34,571 bases of DNA from Halorubrum kocurii JCM 14978 (GTDB lineage Archaea > Halobacteriota > Halobacteria > Halobacteriales > Haloferacaceae). Made by a program: the position numbers and the translations under genes. The stretch is taken from the NCBI RefSeq assembly GCF_000337355.1, contig NZ_AOJH01000071.1, forward strand, positions 13,230 to 47,800, read 5' to 3'. Under the pieces are notes generated by a model. The model made no database searches. It was given only the letters and a program-made list of their open reading frames with translations, and was not told the DNA's origin. Below are positions 1-7,436 of the stretch, in pieces (the stretch's first letter is position 1; each line of letters starts with the position of its first letter).

Positions 1-1
1 T

Positions 2-109
2 GGCGCGGTCGTGTACGTCTGGATGGAGGAGACGCATCCCGAGTTCGGGACCCACGAGCCGCCCGCCCCCGCACCCGAGTCGCCGCCCGAGCCGATCGCA
101 CAGGACTAG
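2..109 (+). CDS. C-terminal fragment of an unidentified protein
   Basis: An open frame enters from the left edge and stops at TAG 107-109. The 35 visible residues begin GAVVYVWMEETHPEFG and end in a Pro/Glu-rich tail (PAPAPESPPEPIAQD). The hydrophobic-then-charged beginning could be the end of a last membrane helix followed by a cytoplasmic tail, as in many transporters, but this is only a guess. The frame has codon use like its neighbours. The last ten codons and the stop are part of a 30-bp unit present three times, so readthrough would add in-frame copies of the same tail. The family cannot be named from so little. Confidence 0.6.
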   Translation, partial: GAVVYVWMEETHPEFGTHEPPAPAPESPPEPIAQD

Positions 110-170
110 CCGCCGCCCGAGCCGATCGCACAGGACTAGCCGCCGCCCGAGCCGATCGCACAGGACTAGC
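81..170 (+). repeat. Perfect 30-bp tandem repeat, three copies, spanning a stop codon
   Basis: The units 81-110, 111-140 and 141-170 are identical (they begin CGCCGCCCGAGCCGATCGCA). The first contains the end of the upstream gene with its TAG. Because 30 is a multiple of three, each further copy repeats the same C-terminal codons and stop in frame. Confidence 0.97.
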
Positions 171-339
171 CGCCGGCTGGCGCCTCGGCGACGCGTCCTT
201 TCGTGACTGCCGACCGGTTCGACGTTCGTCGAACATCAAAACCGACGACTGTAGGTCCTCTCGCGGCCGATTAGCGCCGAGAGATAGCAAGAACGTTAAC
301 GGCCGAGTTCGTTCCGGCGAGTGAGAGCTTTCACCACGC

Positions 340-1743
340 ATGTCCGAGAACACTGACCTGATCATCGTCGGCGGGGGGATAAGCGGGGCGTCGCTTTTAT
401 ACACAGTGGCGAAGTTCACCGACATCGACGACGTGACGCTGATCGAGAAGGAGCGGGAGATCGCGGCGATCAACTCCCACCGGACGAACAACTCCCAGAC
501 GCTGCACTTCGGCGACATCGAGACGAACTACACCCTCGAGAAGGCCGAGGAGGTCAAGGAGGGCGCCGAGCTGCTCGCGGGCTACCTCGAGGGGACCGAC
601 CCGGACCGGGAGATGCACAGCAAGCGCAGCAAGATGGTGCTCGGCGTCGGCGACGAGGAGGTCGCCAAGCTGGAGGAGCGCTACCGCGAGAACGGGTTCG
701 GCGACCTCTTCCCGAAGCTGCGCGAGATCGGTCGCGACGAGATCGCGGCGCTGGAGCCGAAGGTCGTCGAGGGCCGCGACCCGGGCACGGAGCTCAAGGC
801 GCTCCAGACGCCCGACGGCTACGTCGTCGACTACGGCGCGGTCGCGAAGTCGTTCGTCGACGCCGCCCGCGAGGAGGAGGGCGTCGGCGTCCACCTCGGC
901 ACCGCGGTCGAGAACGTCGACGAGGGACGCGACGGGTTCACCGTGGAGACCGACGACGGCGACTTCGAGGCCGACGCGGTCGTCGTCGCGGCCGGCTCGC
1001 ACAGCCTCCAGTTCGCCAAGGAGATGGGGTACGGCGAGCACATGTCGCTGCTGCCGGTCGCGGGGAGCTTCTTCCTCGCGGACGACCTGCTGAACGGGAA
1101 GGTGTACACGCTGCAGATGAAGAAGCTCCCGTTCGCGGCGGTCCACGGCGACGCCGACGTCCACGACGACGGCGTCACGCGGTTCGGTCCCACCGCGAAG
1201 CTCGTCCCGGCGCTCGAACGCGGCGAGCTCTCCACCGTGAGCGACTTCGCCGACGTGTTCGGCTTCTCGCCGGCGTCGGTCCTCAGCTACGTCAACATCC
1301 TCTCCGACCGCATCCTGTTCCCGTACGTGGTCCGGAACCTCGTGTATGACCTCCCCAAGGTCGGCAAGCGCGCGTTCCTCCCCAACGTCCAGAAGGTCGT
1401 CCCGACCGTCGACGTCGACGACATCGAGCGCGCCAAGGGGTACGGCGGCGTGCGCCCGCAGATCGTCGACACGGAGAACAAGGAGCTCGACATGGGCGAG
1501 GCGAAGATCACCGGCGACGGGATCCTGTTCAACATCACGCCCTCCCCGGGCGCCTCGACGGCGCTGAAAAACGCGATGACCGACGTGCAGACCGTCCTCG
1601 ACTTCTTCGACGGCGACCACGAGTTCGACGAGGCGGCCTTCCGCGAGGCGACGATCGAGAACTTCCCGCGGGTCGACGACGAGGGCCCCGACGCCGAGGC
1701 CGGCGAAGGCGACGGCCGCGTCCCCGCCGAAGCCGACGACTGA
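340..1743 (+). CDS. FAD-dependent oxidoreductase, malate:quinone oxidoreductase-like
   Basis: The 467-aa protein starts with a Rossmann FAD-binding motif (DLIIVGGGISGASLL, residues 6-20) followed by the acidic end of the second strand (TLIEKE). A conserved-looking block after it (INSHRTNNSQTLHFGDIETNYT) resembles the region of malate:quinone oxidoreductases that reads NNAGT...ELNYT. A second FAD contact (ADAVVVAAGSHS) lies near residue 215. Such enzymes oxidise malate to oxaloacetate at the membrane and pass electrons to quinone. The related 2-hydroxyglutarate oxidases of the DAO superfamily are the alternative. The last 25 residues are an acidic Asp/Glu/Ala tail, usual for halophiles. It stands alone with no operon partner; the ATG at 340 is the first good start. 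The fold is clear, the substrate is inferred. Confidence 0.75.
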   Translation: MSENTDLIIVGGGISGASLLYTVAKFTDIDDVTLIEKEREIAAINSHRTNNSQTLHFGDIETNYTLEKAEEVKEGAELLAGYLEGTDPDREMHSKRSKMVLGVGDEEVAKLEERYRENGFGDLFPKLREIGRDEIAALEPKVVEGRDPGTELKALQTPDGYVVDYGAVAKSFVDAAREEEGVGVHLGTAVENVDEGRDGFTVETDDGDFEADAVVVAAGSHSLQFAKEMGYGEHMSLLPVAGSFFLADDLLNGKVYTLQMKKLPFAAVHGDADVHDDGVTRFGPTAKLVPALERGELSTVSDFADVFGFSPASVLSYVNILSDRILFPYVVRNLVYDLPKVGKRAFLPNVQKVVPTVDVDDIERAKGYGGVRPQIVDTENKELDMGEAKITGDGILFNITPSPGASTALKNAMTDVQTVLDFFDGDHEFDEAAFREATIENFPRVDDEGPDAEAGEGDGRVPAEADD

Positions 1744-1787
1744 TCCGGTTGGGTCGGCGCGCGACTGATCCGGTTGGGTCGGCGCGC
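1738..1787 (+). repeat. 25-bp tandem duplication containing a stop codon
   Basis: Units 1738-1762 and 1763-1787 are identical and begin GACTGATCCGG. The first includes the TGA (1741-1743) of the flavoprotein gene. It matches in style, not in sequence, the repeat at 81-170. Confidence 0.95.
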
Positions 1788-1923
1788 GCACCGCGCGAAC
1801 CCGGCCGGATCGCCGCTCGATACCGCTCACTGCGCGGCGCGGCGTCGCTATCCGGTTTGAGCCGGCTGTGACCGGTTTAATCCGGGTACAATCGCGCCAA
1901 AGTCGGCTGCAGGGCCGCCCTCC

Positions 1924-1931
1924 CTTTTATC
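1924..1931 (+). promoter_or_regulatory. TATA-like box for the 93-aa protein
   Basis: CTTTTATC is centred about 29 bases before the ATG at 1957, the spacing expected for a leaderless haloarchaeal transcript. Confidence 0.55.
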
Positions 1932-1956
1932 CAATCACCCGCTACGACGAGTTGCA

Positions 1957-2238
1957 ATGTTCGAAGCAGATCCGGTCACGATGGCAACGCTCGCAACCGA
2001 CGCGGCCCAGACGGTCCTGCAGGTCGGCCCGCCCGCGGACGCCGCCGCGCAGGCCCCCGCGTTCGTGCAAGACATCCTCGCCGAGGTCGGCTCCTCGGCC
2101 GGCGACGCCGCCGGCGGGCTCGGCGAGACGATCAGCGGCATGACGCCCGGCGGGAGCGACGTCGCCGCGGGCGCGAGCGACGCGGCCGAGGGCGCGGGCG
2201 AGGCGGCAGGCGCCGCGGGGAATGCCCCGGGCCGATAA
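1957..2238 (+). CDS. Small Ala/Gly-rich acidic protein of unknown function
   Basis: A 93-residue protein that I do not recognise. Residues 1-45 look ordered and mildly hydrophobic (MFEADPVTMATLATDAAQTV, then QAPAFVQDILAEVG), while residues 46-93 are a low-complexity Gly/Ala/Asp/Ser run. There are no Cys residues and no clear membrane segment or lipobox. A TATA-like box is correctly placed for a leaderless start at this ATG, and codon use matches the neighbours, so it is probably a real gene. It stands between the flavoprotein gene and the convergent HD-domain gene. The frames on the opposite strand are considered shadows. Confidence 0.6.
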   Translation: MFEADPVTMATLATDAAQTVLQVGPPADAAAQAPAFVQDILAEVGSSAGDAAGGLGETISGMTPGGSDVAAGASDAAEGAGEAAGAAGNAPGR

Positions 2239-2256
2239 CGGTCGCCTCGCGACCGG

Positions 2257-2298
2257 GACGGTCGACCCCTCACTGACGACGGTCGACCCTTCGCCGAC
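2257..2298 (+). repeat. Imperfect 21-bp tandem duplication downstream of a stop codon
   Basis: GACGGTCGACCCCTCACTGAC (2257-2277) is followed by a diverged copy at 2278-2298. It lies in the space between two convergent genes, 18 bases after the TAA of the 93-aa protein. Confidence 0.75.
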
Positions 2299-2365
2299 GC
2301 CGCTCACCGCTCGTTCTCGCGCGATTATTTAAATACCGAACAGCCGGCGGCCCGTCAGCCTCGGC

Positions 2366-3868
2366 TCAGGCCGGCGCCTCTTCGCCGACCTCCCGCTCGA
2401 ACGCCTCCCTGAGCACGCGGATCGCCCGCCGCTTCGTCCCGTCGGGGACGAACACGAAGGGGATCGGCACGTCGAACGCGCGGTCGCCGTACAGTCCCCA
2501 GTCGCCCACCGAGCGCGTCGTTCCGCCGTACGCGATGGGGATGTCCTCCAGCTCGTCGGGGTCGTACGCGGGGACGTACGAGCGGTCGATCCACACCTCG
2601 TGTGCCGGCACGTCGAGGGCGTCCGCGAGGAGAGACTCCAACCGGTCGTCGCCCTCGGTGAGCCACGCCGTGAACTCGTCGAGGTCGGGGGCGCGTCCGC
2701 CTCCGGCGTCCTCACCCTCTCCGTCGTCCTCGCCGTCCTCGCCCTCTCCGCCGTCCTCGCCCTCTCCGCCGTCCTCTCCCTCTCCGCCGTCGAGATCGCT
2801 GCCGATCCGGTCCGCCAGCGCGATCCGGTGTTTCCAGCAGGTGGCCGGGAAGCGCCGCCCGCGGAAGCGGTCGTACATCGACGCCAGCGTCGAGTCGGGG
2901 TTCTCGCGTGCGGCGACCCGGAGGCGCTCGAGCACCCCGTTGTCGTCGAGCTCCCGGTCTAAGATACCGTCGACCGTGACCGGGCTCTCGCCCGTCTCGG
3001 CCTCGTACTCGCCGAGCATCGCCTGCAGGAGCCGGTTCGCGTACACCGACTTGTGGTGCTGGGTGACCCACATGTACAGCGCGATCCGCCCCTCGAGGTA
3101 GTTGCCGATGGTCGACAGCGCCTTCTCCGAGAGCGCCAGCCCCTCCTCGGGGTGGGCGGTGTAGGCGTCGACCATGCGCTCGACGTCGAAGCTCAACACG
3201 CCCGCGCCGGTCATGTAGTTGTCGCGGGTGATGTAGTCGAGCCGGTCCACGTCGATGGGGGAGTGGAGCAGCTGGGCGCCGACCCCGTACTGCCACGGCT
3301 CGCCGCGCTCGTACGCGAGGCTGTAGCCGAGCACGTACGCGCACACCTCGAAGGGGTCCACGTCGAACGCGCGGAGGGCGTCGCCGTACTCCTCGACGAT
3401 GATCACGCAGCCGAGCAGCTCGTGCGGGTTCGCCGAGCGGAGCGGGGCGCCGCCGACGCCGGCCGCGTCGAAGGCGTCGACCAGCCCGGTCTCCGCGACG
3501 CGCTCCCGGAGGATCCCCTCGTCGAGGAACCCCTCCGAGAGGTGCGAAAAGGGCGGGTGTCCCACGTCGTGGAGCAGGCAGGCGCACTCCAGGGTGCGCT
3601 GGATCTCCTCCAGCTCGTCCGCGGTCGCGCCGCGAGCGAAGTACGACTGTCGGCGGAGGTTCTCGAAGACGGTCCGGCCCAGGTGGTAGACGCCGAGCGA
3701 GTGCTCGAACCGGGTGTGGTTCGCGCCGGGGTAGACGAGGTGGGTCGCCGAGAGCTGGCGGACGTACCGCAGCCGCTGGAAGGGCCGGGTGTCGACGACG
3801 CCCTCGACGAGCGCGTCCGGCAGCTCGACGTAGCCGTGGACGGGGTCTTTGATCTGCGTGGTGGGCAT
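2366..3868 (-). CDS. HD-domain phosphohydrolase (SAMHD1/dGTPase-like)
   Basis: A 500-aa metal-dependent HD hydrolase. The beginning, IKDPVHGYVEL near residues 6-15, followed by DTRPFQRLRYVRQL, is the signature of the YdhJ/SAMHD1-like branch. Metal ligands are visible as H51/H56 in HTRFEHSLG, the HD pair H100-D101 in CLLHDVGHPPFSH, and an Asp in DVDRLDYITRD near residue 215. Family members split dNTPs or other phosphate esters; the substrate here is not known. Between about residues 350 and 385 there is an acidic linker built from repeats of GEGEDG, encoded by an 18-bp tandem repeat, which separates the HD core from a C-terminal domain. It is transcribed alone, divergent from the YeiH unit. 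Confidence 0.9.
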   Translation of the reverse strand: MPTTQIKDPVHGYVELPDALVEGVVDTRPFQRLRYVRQLSATHLVYPGANHTRFEHSLGVYHLGRTVFENLRRQSYFARGATADELEEIQRTLECACLLHDVGHPPFSHLSEGFLDEGILRERVAETGLVDAFDAAGVGGAPLRSANPHELLGCVIIVEEYGDALRAFDVDPFEVCAYVLGYSLAYERGEPWQYGVGAQLLHSPIDVDRLDYITRDNYMTGAGVLSFDVERMVDAYTAHPEEGLALSEKALSTIGNYLEGRIALYMWVTQHHKSVYANRLLQAMLGEYEAETGESPVTVDGILDRELDDNGVLERLRVAARENPDSTLASMYDRFRGRRFPATCWKHRIALADRIGSDLDGGEGEDGGEGEDGGEGEDGEDDGEGEDAGGGRAPDLDEFTAWLTEGDDRLESLLADALDVPAHEVWIDRSYVPAYDPDELEDIPIAYGGTTRSVGDWGLYGDRAFDVPIPFVFVPDGTKRRAIRVLREAFEREVGEEAPA

Positions 3869-3955
3869 CGATTGTGGACACGAGACCGCCCCGCGCCCTG
3901 CTTCTTTCGGTCCGTCGTCCGCCGCGTCTCACGCCCGAAACGGGCGAGTCAGTCC

Positions 3956-3963
3956 TTATAAAT
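3956..3963 (+). promoter_or_regulatory. TATA box of the small protein / YeiH unit
   Basis: TTATAAAT is centred 27 bases before the ATG at 3987, supporting that start and a leaderless message. Confidence 0.7.
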
Positions 3964-3986
3964 ATCGAGCCCGGCGATCCCCACGC

Positions 3987-4151
3987 ATGGAATCGGACGC
4001 CGCCGCTCCGGACGATCGGGCGGACGCCGTCGGGACCGACTCGCCGATCGTCGACCGCTGGCTCGCGCTCGACCGCGGCTGGCAGGCGCTCGCCCTCGGC
4101 CTCGCCGTCGTGGGCGCTCACGCCGCGGGCCAGGCCGCGGGCCTCTTCTGA
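3987..4151 (+). CDS. 54-aa single-span membrane protein coupled to yeiH
   Basis: The frame reads MESDAAAPDDRADAVGTDSP at the N terminus, a charged middle (VDRWLALDRGWQ) and one hydrophobic segment of about 22 residues ending AAGLF. The ATG at 3987 is chosen over an upstream non-ATG start because a TATA box lies 27 bases before it. Its TGA (4149-4151) shares one base with the ATG of the YeiH-family gene, so the two are almost certainly co-transcribed and translationally coupled. The acidic N terminus would face the cytoplasm if the helix inserts in the usual way. I do not recognise a family. A small accessory subunit of the transporter is the natural inference. Confidence 0.7.
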   Translation: MESDAAAPDDRADAVGTDSPIVDRWLALDRGWQALALGLAVVGAHAAGQAAGLF

Positions 4152-5146
4152 TGGGCGTCGTCGACGCCGCTCGCCCGTACCTCCCCGGACTCGGGCTCTT
4201 GGCCGCCGGCGCGGTCCTCTCGCACCTCGTCGCCGGCGCGGTCGACGGGCTCCAGCCGCTCGTGGTCGCCGTCGCGCTCGGCGCGCTCCTCGGCAACACC
4301 GCGGGAACGCCCGACGCCGCGAAGCCCGGCGTCGGCGTCGACAAGCTCTTCTTGGAGACCGGGATCGTCCTGCTCGGCGCGGCGGTCGTCGTCGAGGAGT
4401 TCCTCGCTGCGGGACCGACGGTGCTCGGACTCGTGGTCGTCGCGGTCGGCGGCGGGCTGCTGCTCGCGGAAGCGATCGCCCGGCTCCTGTTCCGGCTCGA
4501 CGGGACGACGCCCTCGCTTTTGGCCGCGGGCGCGAGCATCTGCGGCGTCTCCGCGGTCGTCGCGATCGGGCGCGTGCTCGACGCGCGCGGCTCGGCGATC
4601 ACGTTCGCGGCGGCGACCGTCCTCCTGTTCGACGCCGTCACGCTCGTCGCGTTCCCGATCGCCGGCGAGTGGCTCGGGCTCACCGGCCGGCAGTTCGGCG
4701 TCTGGGCCGGCGTGAGCATGTTCTCGACCGGCCCCGTCGCGGCCGCGGGGTTCGCCCACTCGCCCGAGGCGGGCCAGTGGGCGACCGTGACGAAGCTCGC
4801 GCGCAACTCCCTGCTGGGCGGCGTCGCCGTCGCCTACTCGCTGGCGTACACGGCGCGGTCGGCGACCGACCCGGGCGTGCGCCGGCTGTGGGCGGAGTTC
4901 CCGAAGTTCCTCCTCGGCTTCCTCGCGGTCGCCGCGGTCGCGAACAGCGGGCTCCTCTCGCCGGCCGCGCTGGAGTCGATCGGGCGCGTCTCGGACGCGC
5001 TGTTCACGCTGGCGTTCGTCGGTCTCGGGCTCTCGATCCGGCTCCGCGAGATGCGCGAGGTCGGCGGGGCCGCCGTCGGCGCCGTCCTCGTCCACCTGCT
5101 CGCCGTGAGCACCCTGGCGCTCGCGGCGGTGCGGTGGCTGCTGTGA
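4151..5146 (+). CDS. YeiH/UPF0324-family membrane transporter
   Basis: A 331-aa hydrophobic protein with about ten membrane segments. Family marks are LGNTAG near residue 55, the LLETGIVLLGA-like block (FLETGIVLLGAAV), the glycine-rich LLAAGASICGVSAVVAIG near residue 130, and a central loop FSTGPVAAAGFAHS. The family is annotated as putative sulfate exporter on weak grounds, so the substrate should be treated as unknown. It overlaps the preceding 54-aa membrane gene by one base. A 67-base gap and a separate TATA box part it from mtnP. Confidence 0.85.
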   Translation: MGVVDAARPYLPGLGLLAAGAVLSHLVAGAVDGLQPLVVAVALGALLGNTAGTPDAAKPGVGVDKLFLETGIVLLGAAVVVEEFLAAGPTVLGLVVVAVGGGLLLAEAIARLLFRLDGTTPSLLAAGASICGVSAVVAIGRVLDARGSAITFAAATVLLFDAVTLVAFPIAGEWLGLTGRQFGVWAGVSMFSTGPVAAAGFAHSPEAGQWATVTKLARNSLLGGVAVAYSLAYTARSATDPGVRRLWAEFPKFLLGFLAVAAVANSGLLSPAALESIGRVSDALFTLAFVGLGLSIRLREMREVGGAAVGAVLVHLLAVSTLALAAVRWLL

Positions 5147-5183
5147 GGCCCGCCGATCGCGTGTCGCCGACCGCGTTCACTCC

Positions 5184-5191
5184 GTATAAGT
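5184..5191 (+). promoter_or_regulatory. TATA box of mtnP
   Basis: GTATAAGT is centred about 27 bases before the ATG at 5214. Confidence 0.65.
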
Positions 5192-5213
5192 ACCGGGCGG
5201 GCGCACTCCGGGT

Positions 5214-6116
5214 ATGAGCACCATCGGCTTCATCGGCGGCAGCGGCATCTACGAGGCGCTCCCGCTGAACGACGTGCGCGAGGTCGAGTACGACACGCCC
5301 TACGGCGAGCCCAGCGACGCGATCACGATCGGCGAGTTCGCGGACACCGGGACGGAGGTCGCGTTCCTCCCGCGCCACGGCTCGAACCACGGCGTCTCGC
5401 CCACGGACCTCCCGTACCGCGCCAACATGTACGCGCTGAAGCAGGCCGGCGTCACCCACATCTTCGCGTCGAACGCGGTGGGGAGCTTAAAAGAGGAGCT
5501 GGAGCCCGGCACGCTCGTCGTCCCCGACCAGATCTACGACCGGACGAAGGGCCGCGACCTCTCTTTCTACGGCGACGGCGTCGTCGTCCACCAGCCGTTC
5601 GCGGACCCGTACAGCCCCGAGCTGGTCGACCACCTCACCGGCGCGGCCGAGTCGGCCGTGGGCGGCGACGGCGAGAGCGACGACGGCGAGGGCTCGGCCG
5701 GGGACACGAACGTCGTGAAGGGCGGCACCTACGTCTGCATCGAGGGCCCGCAGTACTCGACGCGCGCGGAGTCGGAGTTCTACAAGAGCCAGGGCTGGGA
5801 CCTCGTCGGCATGACCGCGATCCCGGAGGCGAAGCTCGCCCGCGAGGCCGAGATCGCGTACGCGACGATCGCGGGGGTCACCGACTACGACGTCTGGAAG
5901 GAAGACAGCGAGGTGACCCTCGAGGAGGTTCTCGAGAACGCCGAGCAGAACCAGCAGGCGATCAAGGCCGCCGTCGAGGAGGCGGTCCGGACGCTCCCCG
6001 ACGACCTGGAGTGCGACGCGCACACCTCGCTCGACGGCACCGTCAACACGCCGACCGAGGCGATCCCGGAGGACACCCGCGAGCGCGTCGAGCCGCTGCT
6101 GGGCGACTACTTATAA
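5214..6116 (+). CDS. mtnP: S-methyl-5'-thioadenosine phosphorylase (MTAP/PNP family)
   Basis: The enzyme splits 5'-methylthioadenosine with phosphate to adenine and methylthioribose-1-phosphate, or acts as a purine nucleoside phosphorylase. Phosphate-binding blocks GGSGIY (8-13), PRHGSNHGV (near 54) and ASNAVGSL (near 84) are intact, and the nucleoside-binding block GMTAIPEAKLAREAEI is present. D224 and D226 in VTDYDVW form the Asp pair that favours 6-aminopurines, which supports MTA/adenosine over guanosine or inosine. At about 300 aa it is slightly longer than usual because of an acidic loop (GGDGESDDGEGSAGD, near 150). It has its own TATA box, and the next gene is convergent. Confidence 0.92.
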   Translation: MSTIGFIGGSGIYEALPLNDVREVEYDTPYGEPSDAITIGEFADTGTEVAFLPRHGSNHGVSPTDLPYRANMYALKQAGVTHIFASNAVGSLKEELEPGTLVVPDQIYDRTKGRDLSFYGDGVVVHQPFADPYSPELVDHLTGAAESAVGGDGESDDGEGSAGDTNVVKGGTYVCIEGPQYSTRAESEFYKSQGWDLVGMTAIPEAKLAREAEIAYATIAGVTDYDVWKEDSEVTLEEVLENAEQNQQAIKAAVEEAVRTLPDDLECDAHTSLDGTVNTPTEAIPEDTRERVEPLLGDYL

Positions 6117-6132
6117 ACTCACTCGGCCCGGT

Positions 6133-6186
6133 CGACCCGGTCGGCTCGCTCGACCGGCTCGACCCGGTCGGATCGCTCGACCCGAC
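6133..6186 (+). repeat. 27-bp imperfect tandem duplication between convergent genes
   Basis: CGACCCGGTCGGCTCGCTCG begins unit 6133-6159, and 6160-6186 repeats it with a few changes. The repeat fills most of the 70-base gap between the stop codons of mtnP and the minus-strand gene. Confidence 0.8.
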
Positions 6187-6831
6187 TCAGATCATGTCGC
6201 CGCGCACCGACGCGCCCTCCTGTTCGGCACGTTGCCGTTTGAGCACGTCCGCGGCCTCGCGTGCCACGTCCTCGTCGGCGCCGAGCATGCCGAGCGCGGC
6301 GGGCAGCGTCGGCATCGCGAGGGAGGCGTCGCGCAGCCGGTCGAACGCCTCCTCGTCGCGGGTGCCGTCGACCCACAGGCAGACGCCGCGCGGGTCGAGC
6401 ACCTCCTCGTAGGCGTCGCGGGCGAGCGCCCCCTTGAGGCGCTGGCGCACGTTGTCCTCGAAGCCCGCGTTACACACCTCGAGGTGGATCGGCTCGTCAT
6501 CGTCGACGAGCTCGGCCGCGAGGCACTTCTCGGGCGCGGCGTACCCGTTGTCGCTCGTGCGGACGCGGTCCGGGTGCGCCGCGGCCCACTCGGCGCGGAC
6601 GGAGGTGCCGACGCCCTTGACGCCGTATTCGGCCGCGAAGTCGGCAGCCGCCTCGGTGTCGCCGCCCATGATCACGTCCTTGGTGAGGTAGACGTCGAGC
6701 CGATCGACCGGGTCGAGTCCGAGCGCCACGTCGCCGAAGGCCCACACCTCGCGGACGGGGACCGGCATCGTCTCGCGCTCGACGCGGTCGACGAGCGCCT
6801 CCAGCCGGGCGACGGCCTGATCGCGGTCCAT
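6187..6831 (-). CDS. Conserved haloarchaeal protein of unknown function
   Basis: A 214-aa soluble protein that I recognise only as a haloarchaeal conserved type (possibly the family catalogued as DUF7095, not checked). Residues near 28-52 read VREVWAFGDVALGLDPVDRLDVYLTKD. This pattern of a Gly-Asp step followed by DRLDVYL is reminiscent of the GS...D.D strand of nucleotidyltransferase folds, but no full catalytic triad can be claimed. A Cys-containing block (IHLEVCNAGFEDNVRQRLKG) and a C-terminal helix-rich part (VAREAADVLKRQRAEQEG) follow. It is the last gene of a probable minus-strand operon behind polX and the Mut7-C gene, 53 bases after the latter, so a nucleic-acid role is plausible. Confidence 0.75.
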   Translation of the reverse strand: MDRDQAVARLEALVDRVERETMPVPVREVWAFGDVALGLDPVDRLDVYLTKDVIMGGDTEAAADFAAEYGVKGVGTSVRAEWAAAHPDRVRTSDNGYAAPEKCLAAELVDDDEPIHLEVCNAGFEDNVRQRLKGALARDAYEEVLDPRGVCLWVDGTRDEEAFDRLRDASLAMPTLPAALGMLGADEDVAREAADVLKRQRAEQEGASVRGDMI

Positions 6832-6884
6832 TAGGGGACCGTAAGCGGGTCACGGGCAAACCCGTTTCGCTCGGGAGTCGGAGG

Positions 6885-7436
6885 TCACACCGCGTCGAGC
6901 CGCTCGGCGACCGACGCCCAGTGGCTCCCCTTCCAGAACCAGCGCCCGCAGTCGCGACAGCGCCACGCGGGGCGGGAGTCGGCGTCGTGATCGTCGCCCG
7001 ACGCGTCGCACGCCGGCGACGAGCCAACGTCGTCGGGCACGTACTCGGGGCGCTCGTCGGGACCGACGGCGGCTCCGGCCGGACCGACCCGTTCGACCGG
7101 GCCGTTGCAGGCCCCGCAGCGCGTCGGCTCCGCGGCGAGTTCGACGGGGAGCCCCGCCTCGGCGACCTCCCGGAGCTGATCGAGCACGTCGCGCTCGGTC
7201 AGGAGGATGGCGCCGTCGGCGCGGGCGGCCAGCTGGCGGTCGCGGGTGATCAGGGTCCGGTCCTCGGCGGCCGCGAGCGACAGGATTCGGTCGTCCGCCT
7301 CGGCTCCGCGGTCGAGCGCGTAGGCGGCGTCGTAGCCGCACATCCGGAGGTAGGTGGCGAGCTTTCCGCACATGGCGTCGAGGAGGACGCGAGGGGGCTC
7401 ACCACCGGCGGCCGCGCCACCGTCGCCGGGAGGCAT
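6885..7436 (-). CDS. Mut7-C family RNase with C-terminal zinc ribbon
   Basis: A 183-aa protein. After an Ala/Gly-rich start, residues 16-80 form the PIN-like Mut7-C core: VLLDAMCGKLATYLRMCGYD with acidic D20, then RTLITRDRQLA with a conserved Asp near 66, and AILLTERD. A zinc ribbon follows, with C107 and C110 (CGAC) and C160 and C163 (CRDC), ending WFWKGSHW. Mut7-C domains are predicted ribonucleases related to PIN domains. The long acidic insert between the two Cys pairs is unusual but looks like a halophile linker. The ATG overlaps the TGA of polX by one base (7436), so the two are translationally coupled. Confidence 0.88.
   Translation of the reverse strand: MPPGDGGAAAGGEPPRVLLDAMCGKLATYLRMCGYDAAYALDRGAEADDRILSLAAAEDRTLITRDRQLAARADGAILLTERDVLDQLREVAEAGLPVELAAEPTRCGACNGPVERVGPAGAAVGPDERPEYVPDDVGSSPACDASGDDHDADSRPAWRCRDCGRWFWKGSHWASVAERLDAV

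Noticed and set aside
2366..4121. Other long frames opposite or alongside the HD, polX, metG and DUF58 genes
   Set aside because: High GC leaves long open frames in all phases; these are Arg/Gly/Pro-rich, lack motifs and overlap well-identified genes.
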